Origin: JACCXG01 sp963785755
GTDB lineage: Bacteria > Acidobacteriota > Vicinamibacteria > Vicinamibacterales > 2-12-FULL-66-21
Direction of reading: 5' to 3'
NCBI GenBank assembly: GCA_963785755.1
Contig: CAWAXG010000068.1
Span: forward strand, 1-64,000
DNA length: 64,000 bases
The notes under the pieces were generated by a model. It did not search any database, was not told the DNA's origin, and saw nothing but the letters and a program-made list of their open reading frames with translations. Positions 36,223 through 45,071 of this stretch are shown piece after piece; within the stretch, counting starts at the first letter, position 1; every line of letters begins with the position of its first letter. Both the position numbers and the translations under genes were made by a program.

Positions 36223-37836
36223 TCAAGAACTGCATGAGAGCATCGAGCAGCCCGGACGGTTCTTCGCCCAATCCGGACGACGCGCAGCATATGCCTCGGC
36301 GCCGGGCTGGTCGTCGTAGGGCCGCCTGAGCACCTCGAGCAGATCGGCAATTCCACTCGGATCGCCCTGATCGGCGCGATCGATCACCTGCTGCGCGAGA
36401 TAGTTCCGCAACACGTACCGTGGATTCACCGCGTTCATGCGCGCCCGCCGCCCGGCCGGCGTCGCGGGATCGCGGCCGATCCGCGCGGCGTAATCGGCCA
36501 GCCATTCGTTGAACGACGGTTCCGCCTGTTGCAGCTTGTCTTCGTTGTAGAAAGCCGGCCGCAGCGGATCCAGCGCCGGCGCGCCCGGATCGAGATCCGC
36601 AAGCGCGCGGAAGAAGATCGTCATGTCGACTTCAGCCTCGTCCAGCAGCGACTCGAGCGCGTCCATCCGGGTGACGTCCTCTTCGAGGCACTCCGACAAT
36701 CCGAGCTTCGCCGCGATATCGGCGCGCCTCCGCGCGTCGAGCGTCGCGACATAGCGGTTCAACCCCGCATACAGCGGATCGGTCGACGAAAAGAGCGGAA
36801 TCAGCGCCTGAGCGAGCATGGCGAGATTCCAGTGCGCGATCTGTTCCTGGGCCCCGAAGCGATAGCGTCTGCCCGAGGCGTCCGTCGTGTTCGGCGTCCA
36901 GTTCGGGTCGTAGTTGTCGATCCAGCCGTACGGGCCGTAGTCGATGGTCAGACCCAGGATGGACATGTTGTCGGTATTCATCACCCCGTGGACGAACCCG
37001 ACCCTCCTCCAGTGCGCGATCATCACCGCCGTCCGCTCGCACACCTCACCGAACCACTCCGCGCGAAGCTCCTGAACGTCGGCGTCACGCATCCTCGAGG
37101 CCAGCTCTGGAAAATCGCGCCGGATCGTGAACTCGACGAGCTGCTCCAGCAATGGCACCTCGCGGCGCGAAGCGGGCAGCTCGAAGTTGCCGAACCTGAT
37201 GAACGACGGCGCCACGCGACAGACGACGGCACCGTGTTCGAGCTCGGGGTTGCCGTCGTAGAACATGTCGCGCATGACGCGTTCTCCGGTCGTGACCAGG
37301 CTCAAGGCCCGCGTCGTCGGGACGCCCAGATGGTGCATGGCCTCGCTGCAGAGGAATTCGCGAACTGACGACCGCAGCACGGCGCGCCCATCGGCGCTGC
37401 GCGAGTAGGGAGTCTGGCCGGCGCCTTTCAGCTGCAGCTCCCAGCGTTCACCGGCGCCATTGATGACTTCGCCCAGCGTGATCGCTCGACCATCACCGAG
37501 CTGACCGGCCCATTGGCCGAACTGGTGTCCGCCATAGTTGGCCGCGTATGGCTCCATGCCTTCGATCAGCGCGTTGCCCGCAAAGACTTCCGCGAACGCG
37601 GGCGATTCGATATCACTCTGGCTGAATCCGAAAACGGCCGCGACTTCACGGGAATGAGCGAGCAGCCGCGGTCCGGCGACGCGCGTCGGCAGGACGCGGG
37701 AATAGAGCGCGCCCCGGACCGGTCGTGGCCAGCGGTCGCTGCTGGGATCGCCGGGCAGCTCACGGACGAACGCGTTGTCGAAGTGAAGCGGCGTGAGCCC
37801 GAGGGCGGTCGGAAGGTCGGTCTGTTCGATTGACAA
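36223..37836 (-). CDS. selO: Protein adenylyltransferase SelO (YdiU/UPF0061)
   Basis: 537 residues, full length. SelO is a pseudokinase that transfers AMP to Ser/Thr/Tyr of substrate proteins in oxidative stress responses. Seen here are the opening LHFDNAFVRELPGD, the glycine-rich GQWAGQLGDGRAITLGE, the ELQLKGAGQTPYSRSADGRA block, GVMNTDNMSILGLTIDYGPY with the catalytic Asn/Asp, and a terminal CSMLSCSS. The last motif corresponds to the redox CxxC/CxxU tail of this family, here with Cys rather than selenocysteine. It stands alone between REP-like hairpins and the CHAT operon. Confidence 0.93.
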   Translation of the reverse strand: MSIEQTDLPTALGLTPLHFDNAFVRELPGDPSSDRWPRPVRGALYSRVLPTRVAGPRLLAHSREVAAVFGFSQSDIESPAFAEVFAGNALIEGMEPYAANYGGHQFGQWAGQLGDGRAITLGEVINGAGERWELQLKGAGQTPYSRSADGRAVLRSSVREFLCSEAMHHLGVPTTRALSLVTTGERVMRDMFYDGNPELEHGAVVCRVAPSFIRFGNFELPASRREVPLLEQLVEFTIRRDFPELASRMRDADVQELRAEWFGEVCERTAVMIAHWRRVGFVHGVMNTDNMSILGLTIDYGPYGWIDNYDPNWTPNTTDASGRRYRFGAQEQIAHWNLAMLAQALIPLFSSTDPLYAGLNRYVATLDARRRADIAAKLGLSECLEEDVTRMDALESLLDEAEVDMTIFFRALADLDPGAPALDPLRPAFYNEDKLQQAEPSFNEWLADYAARIGRDPATPAGRRARMNAVNPRYVLRNYLAQQVIDRADQGDPSGIADLLEVLRRPYDDQPGAEAYAARRPDWAKNRPGCSMLSCSS

Positions 37837-37870
37837 GGATTTAACGTAACACGGCCGACGCGCCTCCGCG

Positions 37871-40333
37871 TCAGGGCGCTACCGTGAAGAGCTCGAACGG
37901 ACCCCAGTAGTACGGCCGGGCGACGTTGCCGCCGCGCTTGATCAACGCGAGCTTGGCGGCACGGAGCGCTTCGACCGGCCGTTCGCCGCGGGCGATGCCG
38001 CCGTAGAGCGCATCCATCAGCGCAGCGGTCGACTGATCGTCGACGTCCCACAGGCCGGCGACAACCTGCCGCGAGCCGGCGCGGAGGAATGCCCAGGCAA
38101 AGCCGATCAGGCCTTCCCCGGTATAGGCCCGTTCGCCGGCGCTCTTGCATGCGGAGATCGTCACCAGCTCGGCACGCAGCGAGCGTTCGGCGACGTCCCG
38201 GGCGTAGAGCTTGTCGGCGCCGGCGGGCCCCGCGAGAATGACGGCCGACTCCAGCGGGCTCGTGCGATTGGCCGCGGCATGGGCGGTGAAGTGGATCACG
38301 GAAAAGCGCTCGGGCTGCGCGGCGAAGAATTGCGATGGCGTCGCCCGATCGCCGTCCTGCCGAACAACCTGTACGCCCTCGAAATGCTTCGAGACGGAGC
38401 TCATCTCGAGCGACGCGTAGCCAAGGCGCGGGAACTCTTTGAGCCGCGGCGTGGGATCGCCAACGAGCAGCAGCGATCGTCCGTCGTTGCCCGCCTTTCG
38501 ATCGACATTCGCGGCGAGGAGACCGAGGGAAGGCGCAATGGCGACGCTGACGTCGTCGATCCAGTAATGCCGGCGCGGTCCGGCAACTGGCAGCGTTTCG
38601 AAGTTGACGTTGTGCAGCGCGCCGTCGGGAACGATTCGAACCGACGATCCTGCCGGGATGAAGCCCGCGATCGGTGCGATCACAGCCGCATAGAGGGCAT
38701 CACCAGGAGAATTCGGGGTGGCCAGAGGATCCGAGGATGAGCGCTCGATCACAGAGCGATATTCCTCGACCAGCTTTTCTATCTGCTGGGATCCCGCGAG
38801 CGTCACGTTGCGAATGCCATCGCCACTGACCACCCAGACATAGGAGCGTTCGGGGGCCAGCCAGTACCAGAGCCACACACTGCCCGAACGCTTCGACGCG
38901 GCAATCAGGTTCTTCGTAGTGGTGGCTTTCAGATGTCCCGCATTGCCGCCCATTCGTTCGGCGAGGACGACGCCGCGGCTCGAGTCGGTCACTTCGAGCG
39001 CGCGGGCAGAGTCGCCGGAGGCGATCAAAGCGTTGACGTAGTTGCGGTAGAACTGCGTCACCCGGCCCAGAAATGTGACGCGGTATTCGGTTCGAAGGAG
39101 ATCGGAGCGCGTTTCCTGAATGATTCGCAGCGCGGCGTCGAAGTGTTTCGACGCAAGCGCGGGGTTGCGGGAAATGAGCGCCAGCGAGGCGAGACCGTCA
39201 TGCGACTCCCATTGCAGACCCGGGCCAACTCCTGGCGCTTTCAACACATCCTCGTACAGTTTCTGTGCGTCCTGGAAATGGCCGCGGCCTTGAGCGATCA
39301 ACGCCGCATAGTAGGTGTTGTAGAGCGTGCTTCTTTTGGCCGCAGTCTTCAGCCGAACGGCCTCACGGTTGAACCGTTCGGCATCGTCGAACTCGCGTAA
39401 ATCGATGGCGACCTTGGCCAGGTTGCCGGCCCAGACCGCCGCATCAGGCGCGTTGGCGCCAGTAGCGACCTCGAATGCGCGCGACAGGTGCTGCATGGCG
39501 GCGCGGGGCTCGTTTCGAAGCAGATAGGTCGTGCCGAGCTCACCGAGCGCCTGGCTGAGGAACACCGGCGCCCCGCGTCGCTCGTGACTCCGAATGGCCT
39601 GACCCAGCAGCTCGATCGCCTTGTCGAAATGACCGATCCGGGCTTGACACACGCCGGCGTTGGTCAACGCCGAACCATAGACCGTGTACTCCTCGAGCTC
39701 CTTCGCGTTCAGAACGCTGTCGAACAGTTGCAGCGCTTCGTCGTACTTGCCGCGCAGCAGGTGGCCGAACGCCAGGTTGTGACGGGCGGCGGCGGTGCGA
39801 TAACCATCGCGTCTCGCCGAGGCGCGCGTCACCACGTCGTTCAGCAACGTGGCAGCCTCGGCCCATCGCTCGCGGCGCAGCAGCAGCTGGCCGTTCAAAG
39901 TATCGATGTCGAGGAGCACGTCCTCCGCCGCCGCGCCTGCCGCTTGCTGCCGGGCCGTCTCGATCGTGGTGCTGGCGTTCTGGATTGCGTTCTGGAATAC
40001 CTGTCCAAGCGCCTGCAGGTAGGTGCGTCGTGCTTCGAGGTCCGGTCGAGGCGCCTGGAGAGGAGGCAAGGCTGAGAGAACGGCCAAGCCTTCCCGCACA
40101 TCGCGCCGGACTATCAGAGCCTCGGCGCGCAGCAGGTGAATGGTCCAACCAAGAGGCGACGCACGTTCGCGCGATAGACCTTCGGCTTCGTCGATCAATC
40201 GCAACGCGTCGTTGAAGGCTCCCCTCAGGATCGCGATGCGTGCTTCGTCGCAGAGCCGCTCGATTCGTGCGTCAGGACTCGCGCAGCCGGCTGACAGCCC
40301 GAGAACGAGCAGCAGAAGAAACCGGGTGAGCAT
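37871..40333 (-). CDS. Lipoprotein TPR-CHAT protease
   Basis: 820 residues. The signal ends LGLSAGCAS, a lipobox with Cys17, so the protein is probably an envelope lipoprotein. Residues 25-430 form tetratricopeptide repeats (for example AFGHLLRGKYDEALQLF and LGTTYLLRNEPRAAMQHL). The C-terminal CHAT (caspase-like) domain has the His-Cys dyad: His685 in VIHFTAH and Cys729 in LVTISACKSAG, then GFAWAFLRAGSRQVVAGLWD. All catalytic residues are intact. It is the last gene of an operon with an ECF sigma factor, an anti-sigma factor and an unknown protein; only 12 bp separate it from the preceding gene. Confidence 0.9.
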   Translation of the reverse strand: MLTRFLLLLVLGLSAGCASPDARIERLCDEARIAILRGAFNDALRLIDEAEGLSRERASPLGWTIHLLRAEALIVRRDVREGLAVLSALPPLQAPRPDLEARRTYLQALGQVFQNAIQNASTTIETARQQAAGAAAEDVLLDIDTLNGQLLLRRERWAEAATLLNDVVTRASARRDGYRTAAARHNLAFGHLLRGKYDEALQLFDSVLNAKELEEYTVYGSALTNAGVCQARIGHFDKAIELLGQAIRSHERRGAPVFLSQALGELGTTYLLRNEPRAAMQHLSRAFEVATGANAPDAAVWAGNLAKVAIDLREFDDAERFNREAVRLKTAAKRSTLYNTYYAALIAQGRGHFQDAQKLYEDVLKAPGVGPGLQWESHDGLASLALISRNPALASKHFDAALRIIQETRSDLLRTEYRVTFLGRVTQFYRNYVNALIASGDSARALEVTDSSRGVVLAERMGGNAGHLKATTTKNLIAASKRSGSVWLWYWLAPERSYVWVVSGDGIRNVTLAGSQQIEKLVEEYRSVIERSSSDPLATPNSPGDALYAAVIAPIAGFIPAGSSVRIVPDGALHNVNFETLPVAGPRRHYWIDDVSVAIAPSLGLLAANVDRKAGNDGRSLLLVGDPTPRLKEFPRLGYASLEMSSVSKHFEGVQVVRQDGDRATPSQFFAAQPERFSVIHFTAHAAANRTSPLESAVILAGPAGADKLYARDVAERSLRAELVTISACKSAGERAYTGEGLIGFAWAFLRAGSRQVVAGLWDVDDQSTAALMDALYGGIARGERPVEALRAAKLALIKRGGNVARPYYWGPFELFTVAP

Positions 40334-40345
40334 GGCGCGACGGGA

Positions 40346-41191
40346 TCATGGATACCAGGACCCGTTGCTCTCTGCCTCGGAAAACGCGAGGAAACCGCCG
40401 ACGGGCGAGCCAAGCTGCAGACGCATCATCGTCAGCCGCCGTGCGTTCGACGAGACGAAGATTTCTCCGAAGAAGATCTTGCCGTAGTTCGGAATAGTGA
40501 CGACGTGGCCGTCGATCTTCGAACCGGGAAACGGCCTGCCCTTCCAACGGATCTCTCGAACGATGCTGGCGTAGATGGTCCCGTCTGCCTGCATCAGGAA
40601 GCGTTCGGGTGTCGACCTGCTGCCGCTACCGGCAGACATGGCCAGACTGGTGGCGCGCGCGCGCGTGAACGCCGGCTTGTCGACGGCGGTCAGAAGCTTG
40701 GCCCGCGTGTCGTACTTCTCGAACAGCTCCGTATCGAGATCTACTACGAGCACATGACCATCGACCCTGACGCCGGCGATCTTGAGCTCGCCGGTCTTGA
40801 TCGATGCCTCGCCGCTGGCCCGCGGACTCTGGGCTCTCAGCGCGCCGCGCAGGTGGTCGACCTTCAGCGAAGGTCTCCGCCCGACGACGATGTCGCGCAC
40901 CTCGCTGCGGACCGTCGTCGTCGTGGTCAGCGAGTCTTCGCTAACGCGGCCGTGACTGAGCTCCTTCGCCTGCTGACGATCGTCGAAAGAGGCCTCGGCA
41001 AGCGTCGTCGCCGACCCAAGGCTCGCGTAATCCCCGAACTTCGTTCGCTTCAGCTCACCACGCGAGCGTCCGCCCGCGACGGTCAGTGAACAGGCGCCTC
41101 CGGCCTCGATGAGCAGATCGGTCGGCCGGACGATTCGTCCGCCCACCGGTGACGCATTGCCCTTGAACAGGAATCGACGTTCCAATTGCAT
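40346..41191 (-). CDS. Unknown beta-rich protein in the sigma/CHAT operon
   Basis: 281 residues, no signal peptide or membrane helix. It opens MQLERRFLFKGNASPVGGRI, has a polar middle part rich in Thr and Arg (SLTTTTTVRSEVRD), and ends with a run of beta segments (FPGSKIDGHVVTIPNYGKIF). I recognise no named family, though similar proteins with a KGNASxVxGRIxRP start recur beside CHAT genes in my general knowledge. It lies 16 bp after the anti-sigma gene and 12 bp before the CHAT gene. It could be a substrate, inhibitor or partner of the protease. Function unassigned. Confidence 0.7.
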   Translation of the reverse strand: MQLERRFLFKGNASPVGGRIVRPTDLLIEAGGACSLTVAGGRSRGELKRTKFGDYASLGSATTLAEASFDDRQQAKELSHGRVSEDSLTTTTTVRSEVRDIVVGRRPSLKVDHLRGALRAQSPRASGEASIKTGELKIAGVRVDGHVLVVDLDTELFEKYDTRAKLLTAVDKPAFTRARATSLAMSAGSGSRSTPERFLMQADGTIYASIVREIRWKGRPFPGSKIDGHVVTIPNYGKIFFGEIFVSSNARRLTMMRLQLGSPVGGFLAFSEAESNGSWYP

Positions 41192-41207
41192 CGAATCACT
41201 CCGTTAC

Positions 41208-41870
41208 TCAACGCGCAGCGACGGTGAACCGGTATTCCGAGCCCGGTCCTGACGGGTCGTCAGTCCGACGCAAGATCAGCGTGTACGAACCTCCCGCCAC
41301 TAATTGCTCACGGGGCACAAGCAGTACGAGCGGGACGCCGGGGGCAGGAACCTTTGCACGACCCGACAAGACGTTGTCGCCGGTATCGCGGGTGAGTGTA
41401 TACGCGATCGGATTACCTGGCGCGCCGATATTCACGTCAAGCGCGAGCGCCGCCGCGTGCTCATCCGTATGCGGCAACGGCACGACGGCTGCCGCGCCGC
41501 GCGATGCTGGGCGAAGCGCCACTGGATCGTAGGCCCCGCTCAGCTCGACAGATGCGGGTCCTCCCGGACTGCGCATCTGTGCGACCAGAGCAATCGCGAG
41601 CACCGCTGCCGCCGCCCACGGAATCGCCGGACGCCACGGCTGCTGCCACCACGCCACTCGTGTGTCTTCCCGCGATCGTTCGTCGGACGAAGGTTTCCGG
41701 TCGAAGATGGCTTTCGCATCAGCCCGCAGTTGATGCCCGAATCGCATCGCCGTTGCGCACGCCTCGCATTCGAAGAAGTGCGCTTCGAAGTCGTAGCGCT
41801 CGATCTCGGACATCTCGTCGAGCAGGTACCGCTCGGCGGCCAACGATTCATTAGCGTGCTGGCAGTTCAT
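41208..41870 (-). CDS. zf-HC2 anti-sigma factor, single-pass membrane protein
   Basis: 220 residues. The N-terminal zinc-binding anti-sigma domain has His31, Cys35 and Cys38 (EAHFFECEACATAM). A transmembrane helix lies near residues 82-100 (AIPWAAAAVLAIALVAQM). The extracytoplasmic part is a beta-sandwich-like domain ending GGSYTLILRRTDDPSGPG. The ATG overlaps the sigma factor stop by four bases (ATGA), which fits stoichiometric coexpression. It should hold the neighbouring ECF factor inactive until a signal, possibly proteolysis, releases it. Intact. Confidence 0.9.
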   Translation of the reverse strand: MNCQHANESLAAERYLLDEMSEIERYDFEAHFFECEACATAMRFGHQLRADAKAIFDRKPSSDERSREDTRVAWWQQPWRPAIPWAAAAVLAIALVAQMRSPGGPASVELSGAYDPVALRPASRGAAAVVPLPHTDEHAAALALDVNIGAPGNPIAYTLTRDTGDNVLSGRAKVPAPGVPLVLLVPREQLVAGGSYTLILRRTDDPSGPGSEYRFTVAAR

Positions 41871-42451
41871 CCTGTCGCTCCCGCATTCGTCGCGTCCAAT
41901 TGGTCGCGTAACCTCAGCTTTGCGCGGAACAGCAGCACGCGCAGATACCCACGATCGATCTTGAGCAGGCGACAGATGTCATCCTTGTCGCGGTCTTCGA
42001 GGAACAGCCAGCGCAACAGATCCTGTTCTTTCGGCGGCAGAGCTTTGAGGGCGCGTCGAACGCGCTCGCGACTCTCTTCACGCATCACGACCGCCTCGGC
42101 ATCGAGCGCGGCCTGGTCGGTCGGTTCCGGCGCGTCCTCGTCGACCGGAATGTTTCGTTTTTCCGATCGGTACAACTCGAACAGCACGTTGTTGCAGACG
42201 GAGTTGACGAACGCGCCGAGCGTTTCCGGCCGATCGAGTCCGCCTCGCTGTTTGAGTGTGGTCAGTACGCGCACGAACGTCTCCTGTCTGACATCCTCGA
42301 TCGCTGCGGGCGAAGACAGCCGCCCCCTGAGCTTGAGCGACAAGAGCTCGCCGAAGTACTGTGTGAAGTGCCGCTCGGTCAGGGGGTCTTCCGCGACAAG
42401 TCGACTGATGTATGCGCTGTCGAAGGCGTGTCGGATCTGGTAAGGCGACAA
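41867..42451 (-). CDS. ECF-type RNA polymerase sigma factor
   Basis: 194 residues. Sigma region 2 covers about residues 25-95 (AIEDVRQETFVRVLTTLKQR, then FVNSVCNNVLFELYR), and region 4 about 130-185 (ALKALPPKEQDLLRWLFLED with a C-terminal recognition helix). The subgroup has a longer linker than classical ECF factors. It heads an operon with a zf-HC2 anti-sigma factor, an unknown protein and a TPR-CHAT protease. No autoregulated promoter could be identified with certainty in the 332 bp upstream. The start is ATG 42451. Confidence 0.92.
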   Translation of the reverse strand: MSPYQIRHAFDSAYISRLVAEDPLTERHFTQYFGELLSLKLRGRLSSPAAIEDVRQETFVRVLTTLKQRGGLDRPETLGAFVNSVCNNVLFELYRSEKRNIPVDEDAPEPTDQAALDAEAVVMREESRERVRRALKALPPKEQDLLRWLFLEDRDKDDICRLLKIDRGYLRVLLFRAKLRLRDQLDATNAGATG

Positions 42452-42783
42452 GCCTCGCCATCATAACGCGCCATTGCACGACACGCGGATGCCATCAGCG
42501 ACGATCCAACGGGCCGCCGACTGATCGCGGATTCTCGTGCTCCATCCAGCTGAGCTGGAGCGCGCTTCCAACGCCCCACGTATCAGCCCGCGGCGTTGGA
42601 TCCCGCGTTCATGCGAATTAGTGACGGGCGGCCGGCAATCGTTACACGGCCGAGCCGCCCCGGTGCCGAAACGATCCGCAGCCCTCCGTCACTAGTGAGA
42701 TGAGGCCCCCGATACGCGCTGCAATTCCCGCCGCGACGCACCGCGGCGGCCGGTTACCGAGGGGAAACATCAGGGAGTCGGTG
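42452..42783. other. Intergenic region between divergent sigma and tyrosinase genes
   Basis: No gene is seen in these 332 bp. It contains an inverted repeat TCCAACGCC/GGCGTTGGA at 42567-42575 and 42592-42600, and a short palindrome CCAGCTGAGCTGG near 42546. Both are candidate operator or hairpin sites for one of the flanking divergent promoters. Confidence 0.4.
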
Positions 42784-44109
42784 ATGTCACTGGGCGACGG
42801 CGTTCGGAGGAACATTCGAACGGTCAGCATCGAGGAACGTCAGCGATTCGCACGCGCCCTGCTGGCGCTGCAGGGCACGCCAGTACCGGAGCTGGAACCC
42901 CTGCCCGGCCAGGCCGGCCTGCGCTACTGGTTCAGGCAGATTGCCGGCCACTGCGAACGGCACGAGCACCGCGATCTCGACTTCCTGCCCTGGCACCGCG
43001 AGCTCTGTAATCGCTTCGAAGAACTGCTGCGTCAGGTCGACCCCGAGCTCTCGCTCCATTACTGGGACTGGAACGAGGACCCACGCGACCTGTTCACGCC
43101 GACCTACAGCCTGGCGTTCGCGGACGACGGTCCGTCGTTGCAGCTGGCTTTCGCGGCCGCGCATACCTGGCGGGGGGCAGCGACACCCGATGCGGTCATC
43201 TTTCAAGCGCCGACGTTCAGGCGATTGACCGCGCTCCTCGAGGCCAAACACGCCGAAGCCCGCTTCGCTTACTTCGGCGGCACCGTCGTCAATGCCCACG
43301 TTTCCTTTCACGATCCGCTCGGGCTCCTGCTGCACTCCAACCTCGACCGGCTGTTCGCGATGTGGCAGACAGAAGGCGGAGAAAAATGGCGGATCGATCC
43401 CGGTCACGTGTACGGGGATGCTGACGAGACGCTGGCCAATCTCTTCGTGGAGCCATGGTCGACCGAGGTGCCCTCACGGTCGTGGGTGGTACCCACCACG
43501 CCGCATGCGCCGAAGACCTATGCCCATGCCTCACTGGTTGCGCCCCCGTGCTACGACACGATGAGCACCTGTGTGGCCGTCGATGAAAGCAGCAATCCCG
43601 GGAACGTGATCCGGTTCCAGGATGTCCATGCCTGCCGGACGTTCGCGCGGGCGGCGTGCTTTCAAGTGTTCGGGCGGGGCAATCTCACCTTCACCGTTCT
43701 CGAAGGTCCGACTGGTCCGTACGCGGTGTTGACGCCTGCCGGAATGGCCAAGGCACCGCACGCTTCCTCCCTGTATCAGGAAGTCCGCGTCTGGTTCGGA
43801 TACACCGGCCAGGAGCCGGGAGTCGCGGCCGCGACAGGCTCCGTCATCATCCGATGCGATCAGACGGGAGACGACTTCGAGTTCACGCTCGAGGCGAACA
43901 CCATCGAGCTTCCAGCCTCGGAGAAGGTCGAGAAGAGCGCAGATGCGGATGAAGGCGCCGGCGGAAGCGTGCCCGGCTTGGGCTCGAGCAAACAACTGAT
44001 GGGTGTTACCTGGACGTGGACGTGGGGGGCGCTGACGTCGGTGCCGACGGCGGGCGTCGCGGTAGAGAGCACGCAGCTGTCTCGCGTCACAGGACGCGCG
44101 ATCTGGTAA
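42784..44109 (+). CDS. Tyrosinase family copper oxidase
   Basis: 441 residues from ATG 42784, which has a GGGAG site about ten bases upstream; an ATG at 42700 gives a longer form. The type-3 copper site is visible: CuA from His56/His62 and His71 (DLDFLPWHRELCNRFEELL), and CuB from His172, His176 (NAHVSFHDPLG) and His184 (LLLHSNLDRLFAMW). Tyrosinases hydroxylate phenols and oxidise catechols. A C-terminal extension of about 150 residues (VFGRGNLTFTVLEGPTGPYA) is beta-rich and may be the plug or caddie-like domain. No signal peptide is evident. Possible melanin-like pigment or phenol oxidation role. Confidence 0.88.
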   Translation: MSLGDGVRRNIRTVSIEERQRFARALLALQGTPVPELEPLPGQAGLRYWFRQIAGHCERHEHRDLDFLPWHRELCNRFEELLRQVDPELSLHYWDWNEDPRDLFTPTYSLAFADDGPSLQLAFAAAHTWRGAATPDAVIFQAPTFRRLTALLEAKHAEARFAYFGGTVVNAHVSFHDPLGLLLHSNLDRLFAMWQTEGGEKWRIDPGHVYGDADETLANLFVEPWSTEVPSRSWVVPTTPHAPKTYAHASLVAPPCYDTMSTCVAVDESSNPGNVIRFQDVHACRTFARAACFQVFGRGNLTFTVLEGPTGPYAVLTPAGMAKAPHASSLYQEVRVWFGYTGQEPGVAAATGSVIIRCDQTGDDFEFTLEANTIELPASEKVEKSADADEGAGGSVPGLGSSKQLMGVTWTWTWGALTSVPTAGVAVESTQLSRVTGRAIW

Positions 44110-44146
44110 ATCGGAGCGTGCGGTCAGAGAGAGGAACCAGCGCGCG

Positions 44147-44884
44147 CTATGAGGCTGGGGTGCGATTCCTCGCCGCGATGAGCATCCCGGCGCCAAGGAT
44201 TACGACGGCAATCGAGACGAGGTGAGCCACGCTGAGCCCAAGCGCGACGCGTTCGTTGACCCTTAGGAACTCGATCGCGAATCTCAACACGCCGGCAAAA
44301 ACAAGGTACCGGCCCAGGATGACCGTGGCCGGCATCCCCCGCCGCCAGCGCAGCAGCAGCCAACCGAGCACGCCGAGGCCAATGGCTTCGTACAACTGTG
44401 TGGGATGGACCGGGACGTCGGTGGGCGGCAGCCCCAGTGGAAACGCCACGCCCCACGGCAGATCCGTGGGCAGCCCGTAATCGTCGCCAACGAGAAAGCA
44501 GCCGATCCGTCCGAGCAGATGCCCGAAGGCCAGGGCCGGCGTCGCGGCCGCAACGACCCGGACGACCGGCCAGTGGTACATCTTGATGTAAACGAGCCCG
44601 GCGCCCACCCCACCCACGAGCCCGCCATACCAGCTCAGCCCGCCCCGTGAGAACAGCAGCTCGGTCAACGGTGCTTCGCCGGCATGCTCGAACGTCCAGA
44701 GCAGCTTCGCGCCGAGCAACCCGCCGAACACGCCGACGATCCCGGCATCGGCCGCCTCGACCGGCAGCCCGTCGCGCGCCAGTTCCCGCCGGAACAACCA
44801 CAGCCCGGTGAGCGCCGCGACGGCCACCATGACCCCGAACGTGGTGACCTCGAACGAGCCGATTCGGAAAAGGACCGGGTACAT
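44147..44884 (-). CDS. lgt: Prolipoprotein diacylglyceryl transferase
   Basis: 245 residues with seven membrane helices. It transfers a diacylglyceryl group from phosphatidylglycerol to the lipobox cysteine of prolipoproteins in the inner membrane. Family signatures are present: FYxG-type start (SWYGGLVGGVGAG), the HLLGRIGCFLVGDDYGL block with the catalytic Arg-Gly region, and HPTQLYE. It is convergent with the tyrosinase gene and divergent from the DUF2130 gene. An inverted repeat occupies its promoter region. Intact and of normal length. Confidence 0.92.
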   Translation of the reverse strand: MYPVLFRIGSFEVTTFGVMVAVAALTGLWLFRRELARDGLPVEAADAGIVGVFGGLLGAKLLWTFEHAGEAPLTELLFSRGGLSWYGGLVGGVGAGLVYIKMYHWPVVRVVAAATPALAFGHLLGRIGCFLVGDDYGLPTDLPWGVAFPLGLPPTDVPVHPTQLYEAIGLGVLGWLLLRWRRGMPATVILGRYLVFAGVLRFAIEFLRVNERVALGLSVAHLVSIAVVILGAGMLIAARNRTPAS

Positions 44885-44888
44885 GAAT

Positions 44889-45011
44889 CAAGTTGCAGGG
44901 AGCAAGGTGCAAGTAACAAGTACCACGGAATGTCGCCGAAACATCGTTTTGCCGCCGTCCGCCGCTGCCCCCTTTGTTCCGTTGTACTTGGTACTTGCAC
45001 CTTACAACTTG
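44889..45011. repeat. Inverted repeat of CAAG-rich words between lgt and the DUF2130 gene
   Basis: The left arm (44889-44924) and the reverse complement of the right arm (44982-45011) share CAAGTTG, AAGGTGCAAGTA and CAAGTAC. They differ mainly by a seven-base insert. Each arm itself repeats the word CAAGT. The 57-bp loop is GC-rich. It may be a small mobile or REP-like element, or regulate the divergent promoters. Confidence 0.5.
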
Positions 45012-45071
45012 CGAGTGACCTCCCCTGTCACGGCCTTCCCCTAGAGTGGGCGGTGAAGCAGAGGTGCGACC

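Noticed and set aside
36223..36260. Selenocysteine at the SelO C-terminus
   Set aside because: The tail reads CSMLSCSS with Cys codons and a normal stop; no in-frame TGA with a selenocysteine context was seen.
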